This document shows positions 41,788-49,200 of a stretch of DNA of 64,000 nt, piece after piece. Each line of letters starts with the position of its first letter. The stretch's first letter is position 1. The notes under the pieces were generated by a model that did no database searches, had not been told where the DNA came from, and saw only the letters and a list, made by a program, of their open reading frames with translations. Made by a program: the position numbers and the translations under genes. Origin of the DNA: Cryptosporangium aurantiacum (GTDB lineage Bacteria; Actinomycetota; Actinomycetes; Mycobacteriales; Cryptosporangiaceae). The stretch covers positions 186,001 through 250,000 of the forward strand of contig NZ_FRCS01000011.1 of assembly GCF_900143005.1 (NCBI RefSeq), in the 5' to 3' direction.

Positions 41788-42532
41788 ACCGCCGGACGTA
41801 CTGGGTCGCGCCACCGCACTCCTGCGCGCGGTCTCCACCCGCGAGCCCGACGGCGCCACCACCGCGGAGTGTGCCCGCGCCACCGGCGTCGCCCGTCCCA
41901 CCGCACACCGGCTCCTCACCGCGCTCCAGGGCGAAGGCCTCGCCGACCGCGACGACGCCGGCCGGTGGCACCTCGGACCGGAGTTGTACCTGCTCGGAAC
42001 CGTCGCCGCCGCCCGCTACGACGTCACCGCGCTCGCCCAGCCCGCGGTCCGCCGCTTGGCCGTGGCCACCGGCGAGAGCGCGTTCTTCTCGATCCGGCGC
42101 GGCGACGAGACCGTCTGCCTGCTCCGCGAGGACGGCAGCTTCCCGATCCGCTCCCACGTCCTCTACGAGGGGATCCGCTTCCCGCTCGGGGTCGCGTCCG
42201 CCGGGTTGGTGATCCTGTCGTACCTTCCCGACCGCGACGTCGAGCGTTACCTCACCGACGCCGACCTCGCCGCGGCGTACGGCTCGTCGCACGCGCCGAA
42301 GGAGGTGCGCGCCCGCATCGCCACTACCCGGCGTGACGGGTACGCGGTCAACCCCGGACTCATCGTCGAGGGCAGCTGGGGCATGGCCGCGGCCGTGTTC
42401 GACGCGCACGACCGTCCGGTCGGCGCGCTCACGCTGACCGGCGTGGAACACCGCTTCGCCCCGCAGCGCCGCCCGCAACTGGGGCGGCTCCTGCTCGACG
42501 AGGCACACCGCCTCACCGGGGCGGTGCGTTGA
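41780..42532 (+). CDS. IclR-family transcriptional regulator
   Basis: Seen: 250 residues from GTG. The N-terminal winged helix is in residues ~8-65 (ATTAECARATGVARPTAHRL), and the IclR effector domain follows (PAVRRLAVATGESAFFSIRR, then HVLYEGIRFPLGVASAGLVI). Known: IclR proteins such as PcaR and PcaU regulate protocatechuate/beta-ketoadipate genes and respond to pathway acids. It lies divergent to the CoA-transferase genes. The palindrome on its own start codon makes tight autoregulation likely. A leaderless transcript is plausible because the start lies inside the operator. Confidence 0.9.
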   Translation: MNAPPDVLGRATALLRAVSTREPDGATTAECARATGVARPTAHRLLTALQGEGLADRDDAGRWHLGPELYLLGTVAAARYDVTALAQPAVRRLAVATGESAFFSIRRGDETVCLLREDGSFPIRSHVLYEGIRFPLGVASAGLVILSYLPDRDVERYLTDADLAAAYGSSHAPKEVRARIATTRRDGYAVNPGLIVEGSWGMAAAVFDAHDRPVGALTLTGVEHRFAPQRRPQLGRLLLDEAHRLTGAVR

Positions 42533-42638
42533 CCGGGGTCGTTACCGCGACCGGGGTGCATCCGGCCGCGGACGCGGTCACGGTCACCTCCCCCGGCGTG
42601 TGCCCGGCCCGGAGCACGGCCAGCGCCCGGCCCGTCAC
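42513..42638 (-). pseudogene. Possible short remnant of a glycoside hydrolase C-terminal Ig-like domain
   Basis: Seen: on the minus strand after the sigma factor stop, an open frame reads TGRALAVLRAGHTPGEVTVT then ASAAGCTPVAVTTPVNAPPR and stops at 42513, about 40 residues. Known: GH2-type beta-galactosidases and related secreted enzymes end in a strand pattern A-VLR-AG--PG-VTVTASA-G. No start, ribosome site or rest of the domain is present; upstream the frame runs inside the sigma factor gene. The 3' end overlaps the IclR stop region. Inference: a decayed gene end beside a rearrangement; chance similarity remains possible. Confidence 0.35.
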
Positions 42639-43426
42639 GCCTCGGCCTGCAGCCGCTCGCGGAGCCGGGTCAGCGTCGCCGACAGCAGCCGGGAGACCTG
42701 CATCTGCGAGACGCCGACGTCCCGGGCGATCTGGCTCTGCGTCCACTCGTCGAAGAACCGCAGCCCCAGGATCCGCCGCTCCCGGGCGGGCAGCCCCGCG
42801 ATCAGCTGCCGTAACACCTCCCGGTTCTCCACCATCCCGAGCGCCTCGTCGACCTCACCCAGCGACTCGGCCAGCGAAGGCCCGTCGGTGATCGGCGCGT
42901 CCAGCGCCACCGGCGCGTAGGAGTTCGTCAGTTGCAGGCCCTCGCGGACCGCCTCCACCGGGACGCCGAGGTGCTGCGCGAGCGTCCCGGCCGTCGGCGC
43001 CCGGTTGTCCCGGTGACTCAGCTCCGCCGCCGCCGCGTCGAGCCGCAGATACATGTCCTGCATCCGCCGGGGCGGCCGGACATACCAGCCGTGATCCCGG
43101 AAGTGACGCCGGATCTCCCCGGCGATCGTCGGCACCGCGAAGGCCAGGAACACCGTGCCCCGGCTCGGGTCGAACCGATCCACCGAGGTCACCAGCCCGA
43201 TCCGGGCCACCTGGACCAGATCGTCGGTCAGCTCACCACGGCGGACGTAACGACGGGCGATGTGCTCGGCCAACGGCAGATGCACCACGATCAGCCGCTC
43301 GCGGAGCATCGACCGCTCCGCGGTGTCCGCGTCCGGTGCCGCCAGACGCTCGAACAGCGGCGCGACCTGAAAATAATCGGAGTAGTCGAGGTGATCGGTG
43401 GGCTCGATGACCGGGGCCAGAGTCAT
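42635..43426 (-). CDS. SigB/SigF/SigG-type alternative sigma factor
   Basis: Seen: 263 residues from ATG with AAAGGACGGAC upstream. Region 2 is HLPLAEHIARRYVRRGELTD with LVQVARIGLVTSVDRFDPS (core binding and -10 recognition), region 3 VPVEAVREGLQLTNSYAPVA, and region 4 REVLRQLIAGLPARERRILG with ARDVGVSQMQVSRLL (-35 HTH). Known: the actinobacterial SigF/SigB group governs stress, osmotic and developmental genes, usually held by RsbW-type kinases and freed by STAS proteins. No anti-sigma gene is adjacent here. The MEDS-ATPase/STAS pair at 28-30 kb is a possible regulator, but this is untested. Confidence 0.92.
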   Translation of the reverse strand: MTLAPVIEPTDHLDYSDYFQVAPLFERLAAPDADTAERSMLRERLIVVHLPLAEHIARRYVRRGELTDDLVQVARIGLVTSVDRFDPSRGTVFLAFAVPTIAGEIRRHFRDHGWYVRPPRRMQDMYLRLDAAAAELSHRDNRAPTAGTLAQHLGVPVEAVREGLQLTNSYAPVALDAPITDGPSLAESLGEVDEALGMVENREVLRQLIAGLPARERRILGLRFFDEWTQSQIARDVGVSQMQVSRLLSATLTRLRERLQAEA

Positions 43427-43937
43427 GTCCGTCCTTTCTCACGAACGCGATGTCTGACTCTGTTCCGGCTGAGGGTCCGACCGCACCAGGGACCCTCCCG
43501 GGCCGATCACTGGTGTGTCACCGGGGGTACCGGGGGCCGGCGGGGGCCGCAGGGCCTGAGTGCACCGGGCCTCGGCGGGCCGGGACTTAGCGGACCGATC
43601 ACGCGGCGGCTTCCGGCGCGGCCGCCGATCCCGGCGTCCGCGTCGGCCCGGCCGACCGAGTCGGCGCAACCCCGCCTCGGCCTCCGCCGAATGCTGCTCG
43701 TCGTCCCGATCGCGACGATCCTCGCCATCGTTCTCGCGCTCATCGCCGCAGCCGTGCAGGTCGCTTTTCCCCGGTATCGCGGGGAAAGCGTTCATCGACT
43801 CGACGTGCACAACGGACCATTCACCCGCAACCTTCGGCGGACGCGGAGTGCGCACCTTGCGCTCCGGATCAGGGGTATGCGAGGACGAGGTTGCCGTTGC
43901 CAGGGCCGTGCCCAGCCGTGGGACGGACCCGACGCCA
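43427..43937. other. Gap of ~510 bp; possible membrane-segment ORF, otherwise no clear gene
   Basis: On the plus strand from an ATG at 43691, a segment LLVVPIATILAIVLALIAAA is strongly hydrophobic. The frame does not end until 44260, inside the antisense SDR gene, and lacks a ribosome site, so a real gene is doubtful. A hairpin (CGCTTT-CCCC / GGGG-AAAGCG) occurs at 43762-43790. No other coding sequence is supported. Confidence 0.4.
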
Positions 43938-44783
43938 TCAGGCGTCCCCGGCAGCCGAAACCGCGTGCTCAGCGGCCCGGCTCACCTTCTCCCACCCGGC
44001 CCACGTCTCCATGCGCCGACGCGAGATGTCGAACGCCAGGTCGTACACCATGCTGCCGAGCAGCAACCGCAGCGGCGGGTCGTCGCTGTCGACCAGTTCG
44101 AGCAGCGCCTCGGCGGCCAGCCGGGGTTCGCTGTCGACCGAGCCTTCCGCCCACTGCTTCTCCAATTCTGCGCGAAGCGGCGCGTACGCCTCCATCGGCG
44201 TGGTCGATGCCATGCTCGTGTACAAGTCGGTCCAGTACCCACCGGGCTGCACGATGCTGACCTTGATCCCGAAGGTCGCAGCCTCCATGGCGAGCGCCTC
44301 GCTCAGACCTTCCAGCGCGAACTTGCTCGCGCTGTACATCCCGGTGCTCGGGAAACCTCCGAGCGCGGCGATGCTGGAGATCTGCACGATGTGGCCGGAA
44401 CGCCGCGCACGCAGGTGCGGCATCACGGCTTGGCTGACCCAGAGCGCCCCGAACAAGTTGACCTCGAGCTGGGCCCGCGCCTCGGCCTCGGTGAACTCCT
44501 CGACCATGCCCATGGACATCGTCCCGGCGTTGTTGACGACGACGTCGAGCGAACCGAACCGCTCGACCGCGGTGGCCACCGCGGCGAAGACCGCTTCCCG
44601 GTCGGTGACGTCGAGCGGCAGCGTGAGCAAGCGGTCGCCATGACGCGGGTCGAAGTCGTCGCGGGTGATCGTCCGGGCCGCCGCGACGACCCGGTCACCG
44701 CGGTCGAGCGCGGCCACGGCGAACGCACGACCGAGACCGCGGCTGGCGCCCGTGATGAACCAGGTGCGTGAAGGGGTGCGCAT
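43938..44783 (-). CDS. Short-chain dehydrogenase/reductase (SDR)
   Basis: Seen: 281 residues from MRTPSRTWFITGASRG (GGAGA upstream at normal spacing). The nucleotide motif is TGASRGLG, the structural NNAG is at VVVNNAGTMSM near residue 85, and the catalytic Ser and Y-S-A-S-K are in ISSIAALGGFPSTGMYSASK. Classic-type SDR of normal length with a C-terminal extension. Known: NAD(P)-dependent oxidoreduction of an alcohol/ketone. Divergent from a TetR gene, with two GACGAGACG-type operators between, so expression should follow a specific inducer. Confidence 0.9.
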   Translation of the reverse strand: MRTPSRTWFITGASRGLGRAFAVAALDRGDRVVAAARTITRDDFDPRHGDRLLTLPLDVTDREAVFAAVATAVERFGSLDVVVNNAGTMSMGMVEEFTEAEARAQLEVNLFGALWVSQAVMPHLRARRSGHIVQISSIAALGGFPSTGMYSASKFALEGLSEALAMEAATFGIKVSIVQPGGYWTDLYTSMASTTPMEAYAPLRAELEKQWAEGSVDSEPRLAAEALLELVDSDDPPLRLLLGSMVYDLAFDISRRRMETWAGWEKVSRAAEHAVSAAGDA

Positions 44784-44802
44784 GGAATCTCCGATCTCAC
44801 GC

Positions 44803-44823
44803 GACGAGACGGTTCGTCTCGTC
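44803..44823. promoter_or_regulatory. TetR operator, copy 1 (GACGAGACG-GTT-CGTCTCGTC)
   Basis: Perfect 9-bp arms with a 3-nt spacer, 20 bp upstream of the SDR start. A second copy lies at 44864. Confidence 0.85.
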
Positions 44824-44863
44824 CTATGCCGAGGAAAGTAAACCACGCGGAAACCGCTGTCAA

Positions 44864-44884
44864 GACGGTACGGTCCGTCTCGTC
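44864..44884. promoter_or_regulatory. TetR operator, copy 2
   Basis: Matches copy 1 at 18 of 21 positions (right arm CGTCTCGTC identical), 61 bp downstream of copy 1 and 19 bp before the TetR start. Confidence 0.75.
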
Positions 44885-44902
44885 CCCTGCTAAGGTCGTT
44901 TC

Positions 44903-45523
44903 ATGACGACGCGACGAGCCTCGCCGAACGCAGCCCGGCGGAACGAAGCCTCGCGGCGAGCCACCCTCACCGCCGCATTCGACCTGCTACAAGAGGTCGG
45001 CTACGCCAAGCTCAGCATCGAGGGCATCGCCGCGCGCGCCGGCGTCGGCAAGCAGACCATCTACCGGTGGTGGCCGTCGAAGGGCGCCGTGGTCTTCGAT
45101 GCGTTTCTGCTGCTCAGCGAGAGCGCCGAGGGCGGGCCGCCGGTCCTGCCCGACACCGGCGACCTGGAAGCGGACCTCACAGCAGTGTTGCTCGCCACGA
45201 TCGAAGAGTTGAACGACCCCCGGTACGACCAGCCGATGCGCGCGCTGGCCACCGAGATCGCCCATGACCCCGAACTGGCAGCTGCCTACGCGGAACGGCT
45301 CGACGGGCCGTTGAAGGACGCCAAGCGGCAACGGCTGCGCAGTGCCCAGCAGGCCGGGCAACTCGCCGACGACCTCGACCTCGACGTCGCGGTCGAGATG
45401 ATCTGGGGACCCGTCCTCAACCGATGGCTCCAACGCAGCGGACCGCTGACCGCCGACTACATCGACCGCGTCATCACGACGGCCCTCAACGGCCTGCGCC
45501 CCCGCCCACCGGCAGCGGGATGA
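44903..45523 (+). CDS. TetR-family regulator of the SDR gene
   Basis: Seen: 206 residues. The HTH is residues ~35-65 (LSIEGIAARAGVGKQTIYRW), with a TetR_C_11/16-like C-terminal domain. Known: ligand-released repressor. Two copies of its likely operator (44803-44823, 44864-44884) lie in the 119-bp gap to the divergent SDR. Its stop (45521-45523) abuts the stop of the convergent beta-lactamase-type gene with no spacer, so a shared 3' region or antisense overlap of transcripts is expected. Confidence 0.92.
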   Translation: MTTRRASPNAARRNEASRRATLTAAFDLLQEVGYAKLSIEGIAARAGVGKQTIYRWWPSKGAVVFDAFLLLSESAEGGPPVLPDTGDLEADLTAVLLATIEELNDPRYDQPMRALATEIAHDPELAAAYAERLDGPLKDAKRQRLRSAQQAGQLADDLDLDVAVEMIWGPVLNRWLQRSGPLTADYIDRVITTALNGLRPRPPAAG

Positions 45524-46675
45524 TCACTCCCGCCGGGCCACCGCCCGAAGAAACGCGACGGTCTCCAGTTCCCGGTTGTCGGCCTCCTCCGTCGAGGTGC
45601 CGTACCTGCGGTTGGCCGAGAGCTTCACGATCGTCGTACTGCTCACCCGGTCGACGTAGACGAACTGGTTGTAGACGCCGATCGCGCTGAACTCGCCGCG
45701 ATCACCGGCGGGCAGCCACCACTGATAGCCGTACCCGAGGTCCACGTGCTCACCACCGACCAGCGGCTGACCGGCCTCCAGGTGAGGAGCCGCGACCGTG
45801 ATCGAGGCGTCCACCCAGGCGGCCGGGACGATCTGCTCGCCCTGCCATCGGCCTCCGCTGCGGTAGAGCTCTCCGACCTTGGCGTAGTCGCGCGCGGTGA
45901 GGTTGAGCCCCCCGAACGCCACTTCGGTACCGACGGCGTCCAGCAGCCAGTATCCGGCCGACTCCATTCCGAGCGGCTCGACCAGCTTCTCGCGCATGTA
46001 GTCGGTGAGCGAGCGGCCGGTCGCCCGGGCGACCAGCGCGCCCAGCACCTGGGTCTCGCCGGAGTTGTAACGGCAGACCGTCCCCGGAGGGTTCTCCCGC
46101 ACCATCGACGCGACGAACTCGTCGAGAGTGCCGATACCGGCCATCGCGGCGGTCAGGCGGAAGATGTCGGACTTCGGGTCGTTGTAGTCCTCGTTCCAGC
46201 GCGCGCCCGACGACATCCGCAGCACGTCGCGAATCGACACCTGGTCGTAGGCCGAGCCCGGTTGGACCGGCACGTAGTCGCTGATCGGCTCGTTGATGTC
46301 GGTGATGTGCCCCTCGGCGACCGCGATGCCGGCCAGCGCCGAGACGAAGCTCTTCGCCACGGACATCGACAGCCACTGGACGTCCGGTCCACCGGTCAAC
46401 CAGTAGCTCTCGTACCGCACGGCGCCGTCGACGAGTACCAGCAGCGCGGCGGTGTCGGTGTCGGCGAGGAAATCGGCGGTCGAGCGTGTTTGCCGCCCGA
46501 ACGGGAACGTGGCCGGCAGGCGGATCGGATCGCCCTGCGGCCAGGAATACGGCTTCGACGAGGGAGCCATCTCGCTGGTGGGGACCAGGTCCTTCATCCG
46601 GCAGAAGTTCTCGTGCTGGGGCGCCCCGGTGAACAGCCCGAGCTCGGCCATCGAACTGCGCGGTAGGTCTGTCAC
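45524..46675 (-). CDS. Serine hydrolase, class C beta-lactamase / 6-aminohexanoate-dimer hydrolase-like
   Basis: Seen: 383 residues from GTG (GAGGAGA upstream). The S-x-x-K motif is S105-V-A-K108 in WLSMSVAKSF. The Tyr motif is Y203-N-S205 in CRYNSGETQV, in the order seen in EstB/NylB-like proteins rather than classic Y-S-N. No signal peptide, so it is probably cytoplasmic and not a secreted penicillinase. Known: this family hydrolyses amides and esters by acyl-enzyme chemistry. It is part of a minus-strand set with the ABM protein and the aldo/keto reductase. The substrate is unknown. Confidence 0.87.
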   Translation of the reverse strand: MTDLPRSSMAELGLFTGAPQHENFCRMKDLVPTSEMAPSSKPYSWPQGDPIRLPATFPFGRQTRSTADFLADTDTAALLVLVDGAVRYESYWLTGGPDVQWLSMSVAKSFVSALAGIAVAEGHITDINEPISDYVPVQPGSAYDQVSIRDVLRMSSGARWNEDYNDPKSDIFRLTAAMAGIGTLDEFVASMVRENPPGTVCRYNSGETQVLGALVARATGRSLTDYMREKLVEPLGMESAGYWLLDAVGTEVAFGGLNLTARDYAKVGELYRSGGRWQGEQIVPAAWVDASITVAAPHLEAGQPLVGGEHVDLGYGYQWWLPAGDRGEFSAIGVYNQFVYVDRVSSTTIVKLSANRRYGTSTEEADNRELETVAFLRAVARRE

Positions 46676-46810
46676 GGTTCTCTCCTCAACGGCGAGGTTC
46701 GCCGCGGACAGGGCCTCGGCTCGCCGGCGACGGTGGATCTCGACGCCTTCCCGGCCGCGCTCGGCGCGCCGATCGAGAAGAGCGATCGAGACCCACCGTA
46801 ATGAGACCGA

Positions 46811-47104
46811 TCAGTCTTCGATGGTGGTCCCGCGAACCAGCCAGGTCGGGCCCTCGGCGATCGGCTCGATCACGGCGAAGAACGCCGCGAAGTACGGGCC
46901 CGCGCAGTGGGCGTCGAACGCGGCTTCGTCCGCATAGGCCTCGTTGAGGTAGAAGCGCTCCGGCCGCTCTGGGTCCTTGATCAGCTCGAACCGGAGCGTG
47001 CCCGGCTCGTTGGCCGCCGAGTCGCGGCCGTCCTGCAACGCGGCGGTGATGAACTTGTCGTGGTGCTCGGTGGGAACGTCGAACGCGACAGCGATGTGGT
47101 ACAT
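46811..47104 (-). CDS. Antibiotic biosynthesis monooxygenase (ABM) domain protein
   Basis: Seen: 97 residues, ATG with GAGGAGA upstream. The dimeric alpha+beta barrel pattern is MYHIAVAFDVPTEHHDKFIT with EPGTLRFELIKDPERPERFY and AYADEAAFDAHCAGPYFAAF. Known: ABM proteins include heme-degrading, quinol and anthrone oxygenases and cofactor-free enzymes; many have no known substrate. It lies 22 bp upstream of the AKR stop and 135 bp downstream of the serine hydrolase start on the same strand. Confidence 0.87.
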   Translation of the reverse strand: MYHIAVAFDVPTEHHDKFITAALQDGRDSAANEPGTLRFELIKDPERPERFYLNEAYADEAAFDAHCAGPYFAAFFAVIEPIAEGPTWLVRGTTIED

Positions 47105-47126
47105 GGTTTCTCCTCGGTGCGGATGG

Positions 47127-48176
47127 TCAGGCTGCGGGACGGAGGGGGCCTTCGCCGGCGCCGGAGCCGGCCAGGGCGGCGGTGATCGTGTCGAGGTCGT
47201 CAGCGGTCAGACGCAGGTCGGCCGCGGGTGTCCAACCGGCTACCTGGTCCGCTCGGCGGGCGCCGACGATCGCGCCGGTGACGCCTGGCCAGGCCAACAC
47301 CCAGGCGACGGCCACCGTGGCCACCGGCACGTCGTGACGCGCGGCGACGGTGCGGAGCGCGTCCGCGACCAGGAGGTTCGCCGCCAACCGGTCGGTGAAG
47401 TCCGGATGCGCGCGCCGCCAGTCGTCGGCGGGGAGCGACGCGACGCGTCCGACGTCGAACGCGCCGCTCAGCAAGCCGGAGGCCATCGGCGAGTACGCGA
47501 TCACGCCGGTGTCGTGCGCGGCGGCCCAGGCGATCTCCGGTGCCGCGCCGCGGTGGATCGCCGAGAACGGCGGCTGAATCGCGTCGACGTGCGCGATGGC
47601 TTCCGCACGGTCCAGCAGCGCGACGTCGTGGTTGGACAGTCCGATCGCGCGGATCTTCCCCTCGGCACGGAGGTCGGCCATCAGCTGCCAGTAGTCCTCG
47701 ACCGGGGTGGCGAGCCGTGACCCGCCGAGGTCTCCGACGCCGCCGAGCAGCTCGCCGTCGCCCGGCCAGTGAACCTGGTAGAGGTCGATGGCGTCCACGC
47801 CGAGCCGCCGGAGCGACGCCTCCAGGTCCCGCCGGACGACGTCCGGGTGCATGGTCTTGCGGACCGGCCCGAACGGATCGTCGGACACCAGCCCGCACTT
47901 CGTGAACACCAGCGGCCGGTCCGCGGCGGGAAGAGCACGCAGCGCGCGGCCGACGACTTCCTCGGAGTGGCCCGCGCCGTAGATCGGGGCCGTGTCGATC
48001 CAGCTCACCCCGGCCTCGACGGCAGCGTGAACGGCGGCGACCGAGTCGGCGTCGTCCTGTGGACCCCAGCCGAAGCCCCAGCCCTGGCCGGCGATCGCCC
48101 AGGCGCCGAAGCCCACCGGTGTGATCGGAATGCCGCTCCGGCCGAGTGGCCGGGCGGCGAGCGTCGTGTTGGTCAT
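47127..48176 (-). CDS. Aldo/keto reductase
   Basis: Seen: 349 residues from MTNTTLAARPLGRSGI. The catalytic Asp/Tyr are in SWIDTAPIYGAGHSEEVVGR, Lys in LVFTKCGLVSDD and His in DLYQVHWPGDGEL; the C-terminal NADPH-binding region is AIVGARRADQVAGW. Known: NADPH-dependent reduction of aldehydes or ketones, AKR family (tauA/YdbC-like branch). Divergent from an XRE regulator at 48279 with ~100 bp between, which probably controls it. The in-frame extension to 48533 would cross the regulator gene and is rejected. Confidence 0.9.
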   Translation of the reverse strand: MTNTTLAARPLGRSGIPITPVGFGAWAIAGQGWGFGWGPQDDADSVAAVHAAVEAGVSWIDTAPIYGAGHSEEVVGRALRALPAADRPLVFTKCGLVSDDPFGPVRKTMHPDVVRRDLEASLRRLGVDAIDLYQVHWPGDGELLGGVGDLGGSRLATPVEDYWQLMADLRAEGKIRAIGLSNHDVALLDRAEAIAHVDAIQPPFSAIHRGAAPEIAWAAAHDTGVIAYSPMASGLLSGAFDVGRVASLPADDWRRAHPDFTDRLAANLLVADALRTVAARHDVPVATVAVAWVLAWPGVTGAIVGARRADQVAGWTPAADLRLTADDLDTITAALAGSGAGEGPLRPAA

Positions 48177-48278
48177 GGCGTTGATGCTCAGCGGTTGTGG
48201 CCGCGGCAGGCAGTTGGCGTCCACCCTGGGGCTGCGAACCCCTGGCACTCGGGCCGCCGCCGGAGGGACGATTCCGGC

Positions 48279-49187
48279 ATGGATCGTCGTACCGAGTTCG
48301 GTGCCTACCTGCGTTCCCGTCGAGCGCGCTTGCGTCCGCAGGACGTCGGGCTCTCCGAGGGCATCGGCAACCGCCGCGTTCCCGGCTTGCGCCGGGAAGA
48401 GCTCGCGTTGCTGGCCGGCGTCAGCGTCGACTACTACGTCGAGCTCGAGCAGGGCCGCGCAGGCGCGGTGTCCGACGTCGTGCTCGACGCGATCGCCCGT
48501 GCACTTCGTTTGGACGACGCCGAGCGCGCCCATTTGGCCAACCTGGCTCGCCCCGAACCGCCCGCGCGACGGCGGCGCGTTCCGCGGGCGACGGTGCGGC
48601 CGGGGTTACGGCTCCTCCTGGACACCGTCGACGGCCATCCCGCGTACATCGTCGGGCCGCGCACCGAGGTACTCGCGTGGAGCCCGCTCGCGGCGGCGCT
48701 GTTCACCGACTTCGGCGCGCTCCCGGCCCAGCAGCGGTACATGGCGCGGCTGGTCTACCTCGACGAGAGCTGGCAGACGCTATACGTCGACTGGGAGAGC
48801 AAGGCCGCCGACGTCGTCGGGTTCCTCCGCCTGCAGGCCGGTCGCCTGCCCGACGACCCGGACCTCGCCGCGCTGGTCGGCGAGCTGTCGGTCAAGAGCG
48901 ACGCGTTCCGCACCCGATGGGCCTCGCAGAACGTCCGCGAGAAGACGTTCGGCACGGTCGCGCTCCACCACCCGGCCGTCGGCGACCTGGACCTGTCCTG
49001 GGAGAGCCTGCGCTCCCCGACCTCCGACGACCAGACGCTCGTCGTCTACTCCGCGACGCCGGGGACGCCGACCGCGGAGCGCCTGCGCCTTCTGGAGAGC
49101 TGGAACGCGCCGGCCGCGGCTCCGCAGCGAACCGCCGATCGACCGACCAGTACTCCGCAGCCCTCCGACCCGGGCCGACCGCGGTGA
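48279..49187 (+). CDS. XRE-family regulator with MmyB-like sensor domain (second)
   Basis: Seen: 302 residues, ATG at 48279 with GGAGGG upstream. The HTH is residues ~30-60 (VPGLRREELALLAGVSVDYY, VELEQGRAG), and the MmyB-like domain follows (HPAYIVGPRTEVLAWSPLAA, then YLDESWQTLYVDWESKAADV). Its C-terminal tail is Pro/Thr-rich. Known: relatives often control a divergent reductase or oxidoreductase gene and respond to redox or small ligands. Inference: it regulates the adjacent AKR gene. It ends 13 bp before the convergent radical SAM gene stop. Confidence 0.9.
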   Translation: MDRRTEFGAYLRSRRARLRPQDVGLSEGIGNRRVPGLRREELALLAGVSVDYYVELEQGRAGAVSDVVLDAIARALRLDDAERAHLANLARPEPPARRRRVPRATVRPGLRLLLDTVDGHPAYIVGPRTEVLAWSPLAAALFTDFGALPAQQRYMARLVYLDESWQTLYVDWESKAADVVGFLRLQAGRLPDDPDLAALVGELSVKSDAFRTRWASQNVREKTFGTVALHHPAVGDLDLSWESLRSPTSDDQTLVVYSATPGTPTAERLRLLESWNAPAAAPQRTADRPTSTPQPSDPGRPR

Positions 49188-49200
49188 CGGCGGCCGGGGC

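Noticed and set aside
41563-42532. Firm pcaIJ/pcaR naming of the CoA-transferase and IclR genes
   Set aside because: Acetoacetate-type transferases share the same motifs; no other pca gene is in the window.
45524-46675. Antibiotic-resistance beta-lactamase
   Set aside because: No signal peptide and a Y-N-S order as in NylB/EstB-like hydrolases; a resistance role is not supported.
48177-48278. Operator in the AKR/XRE divergent gap
   Set aside because: Only a weak GGGG/CCCC symmetry is visible, not distinct from GC background.
47127-48533. 468-residue extension of the aldo/keto reductase frame
   Set aside because: It would overlap the divergent XRE gene and its promoter; family similarity begins at 48176.
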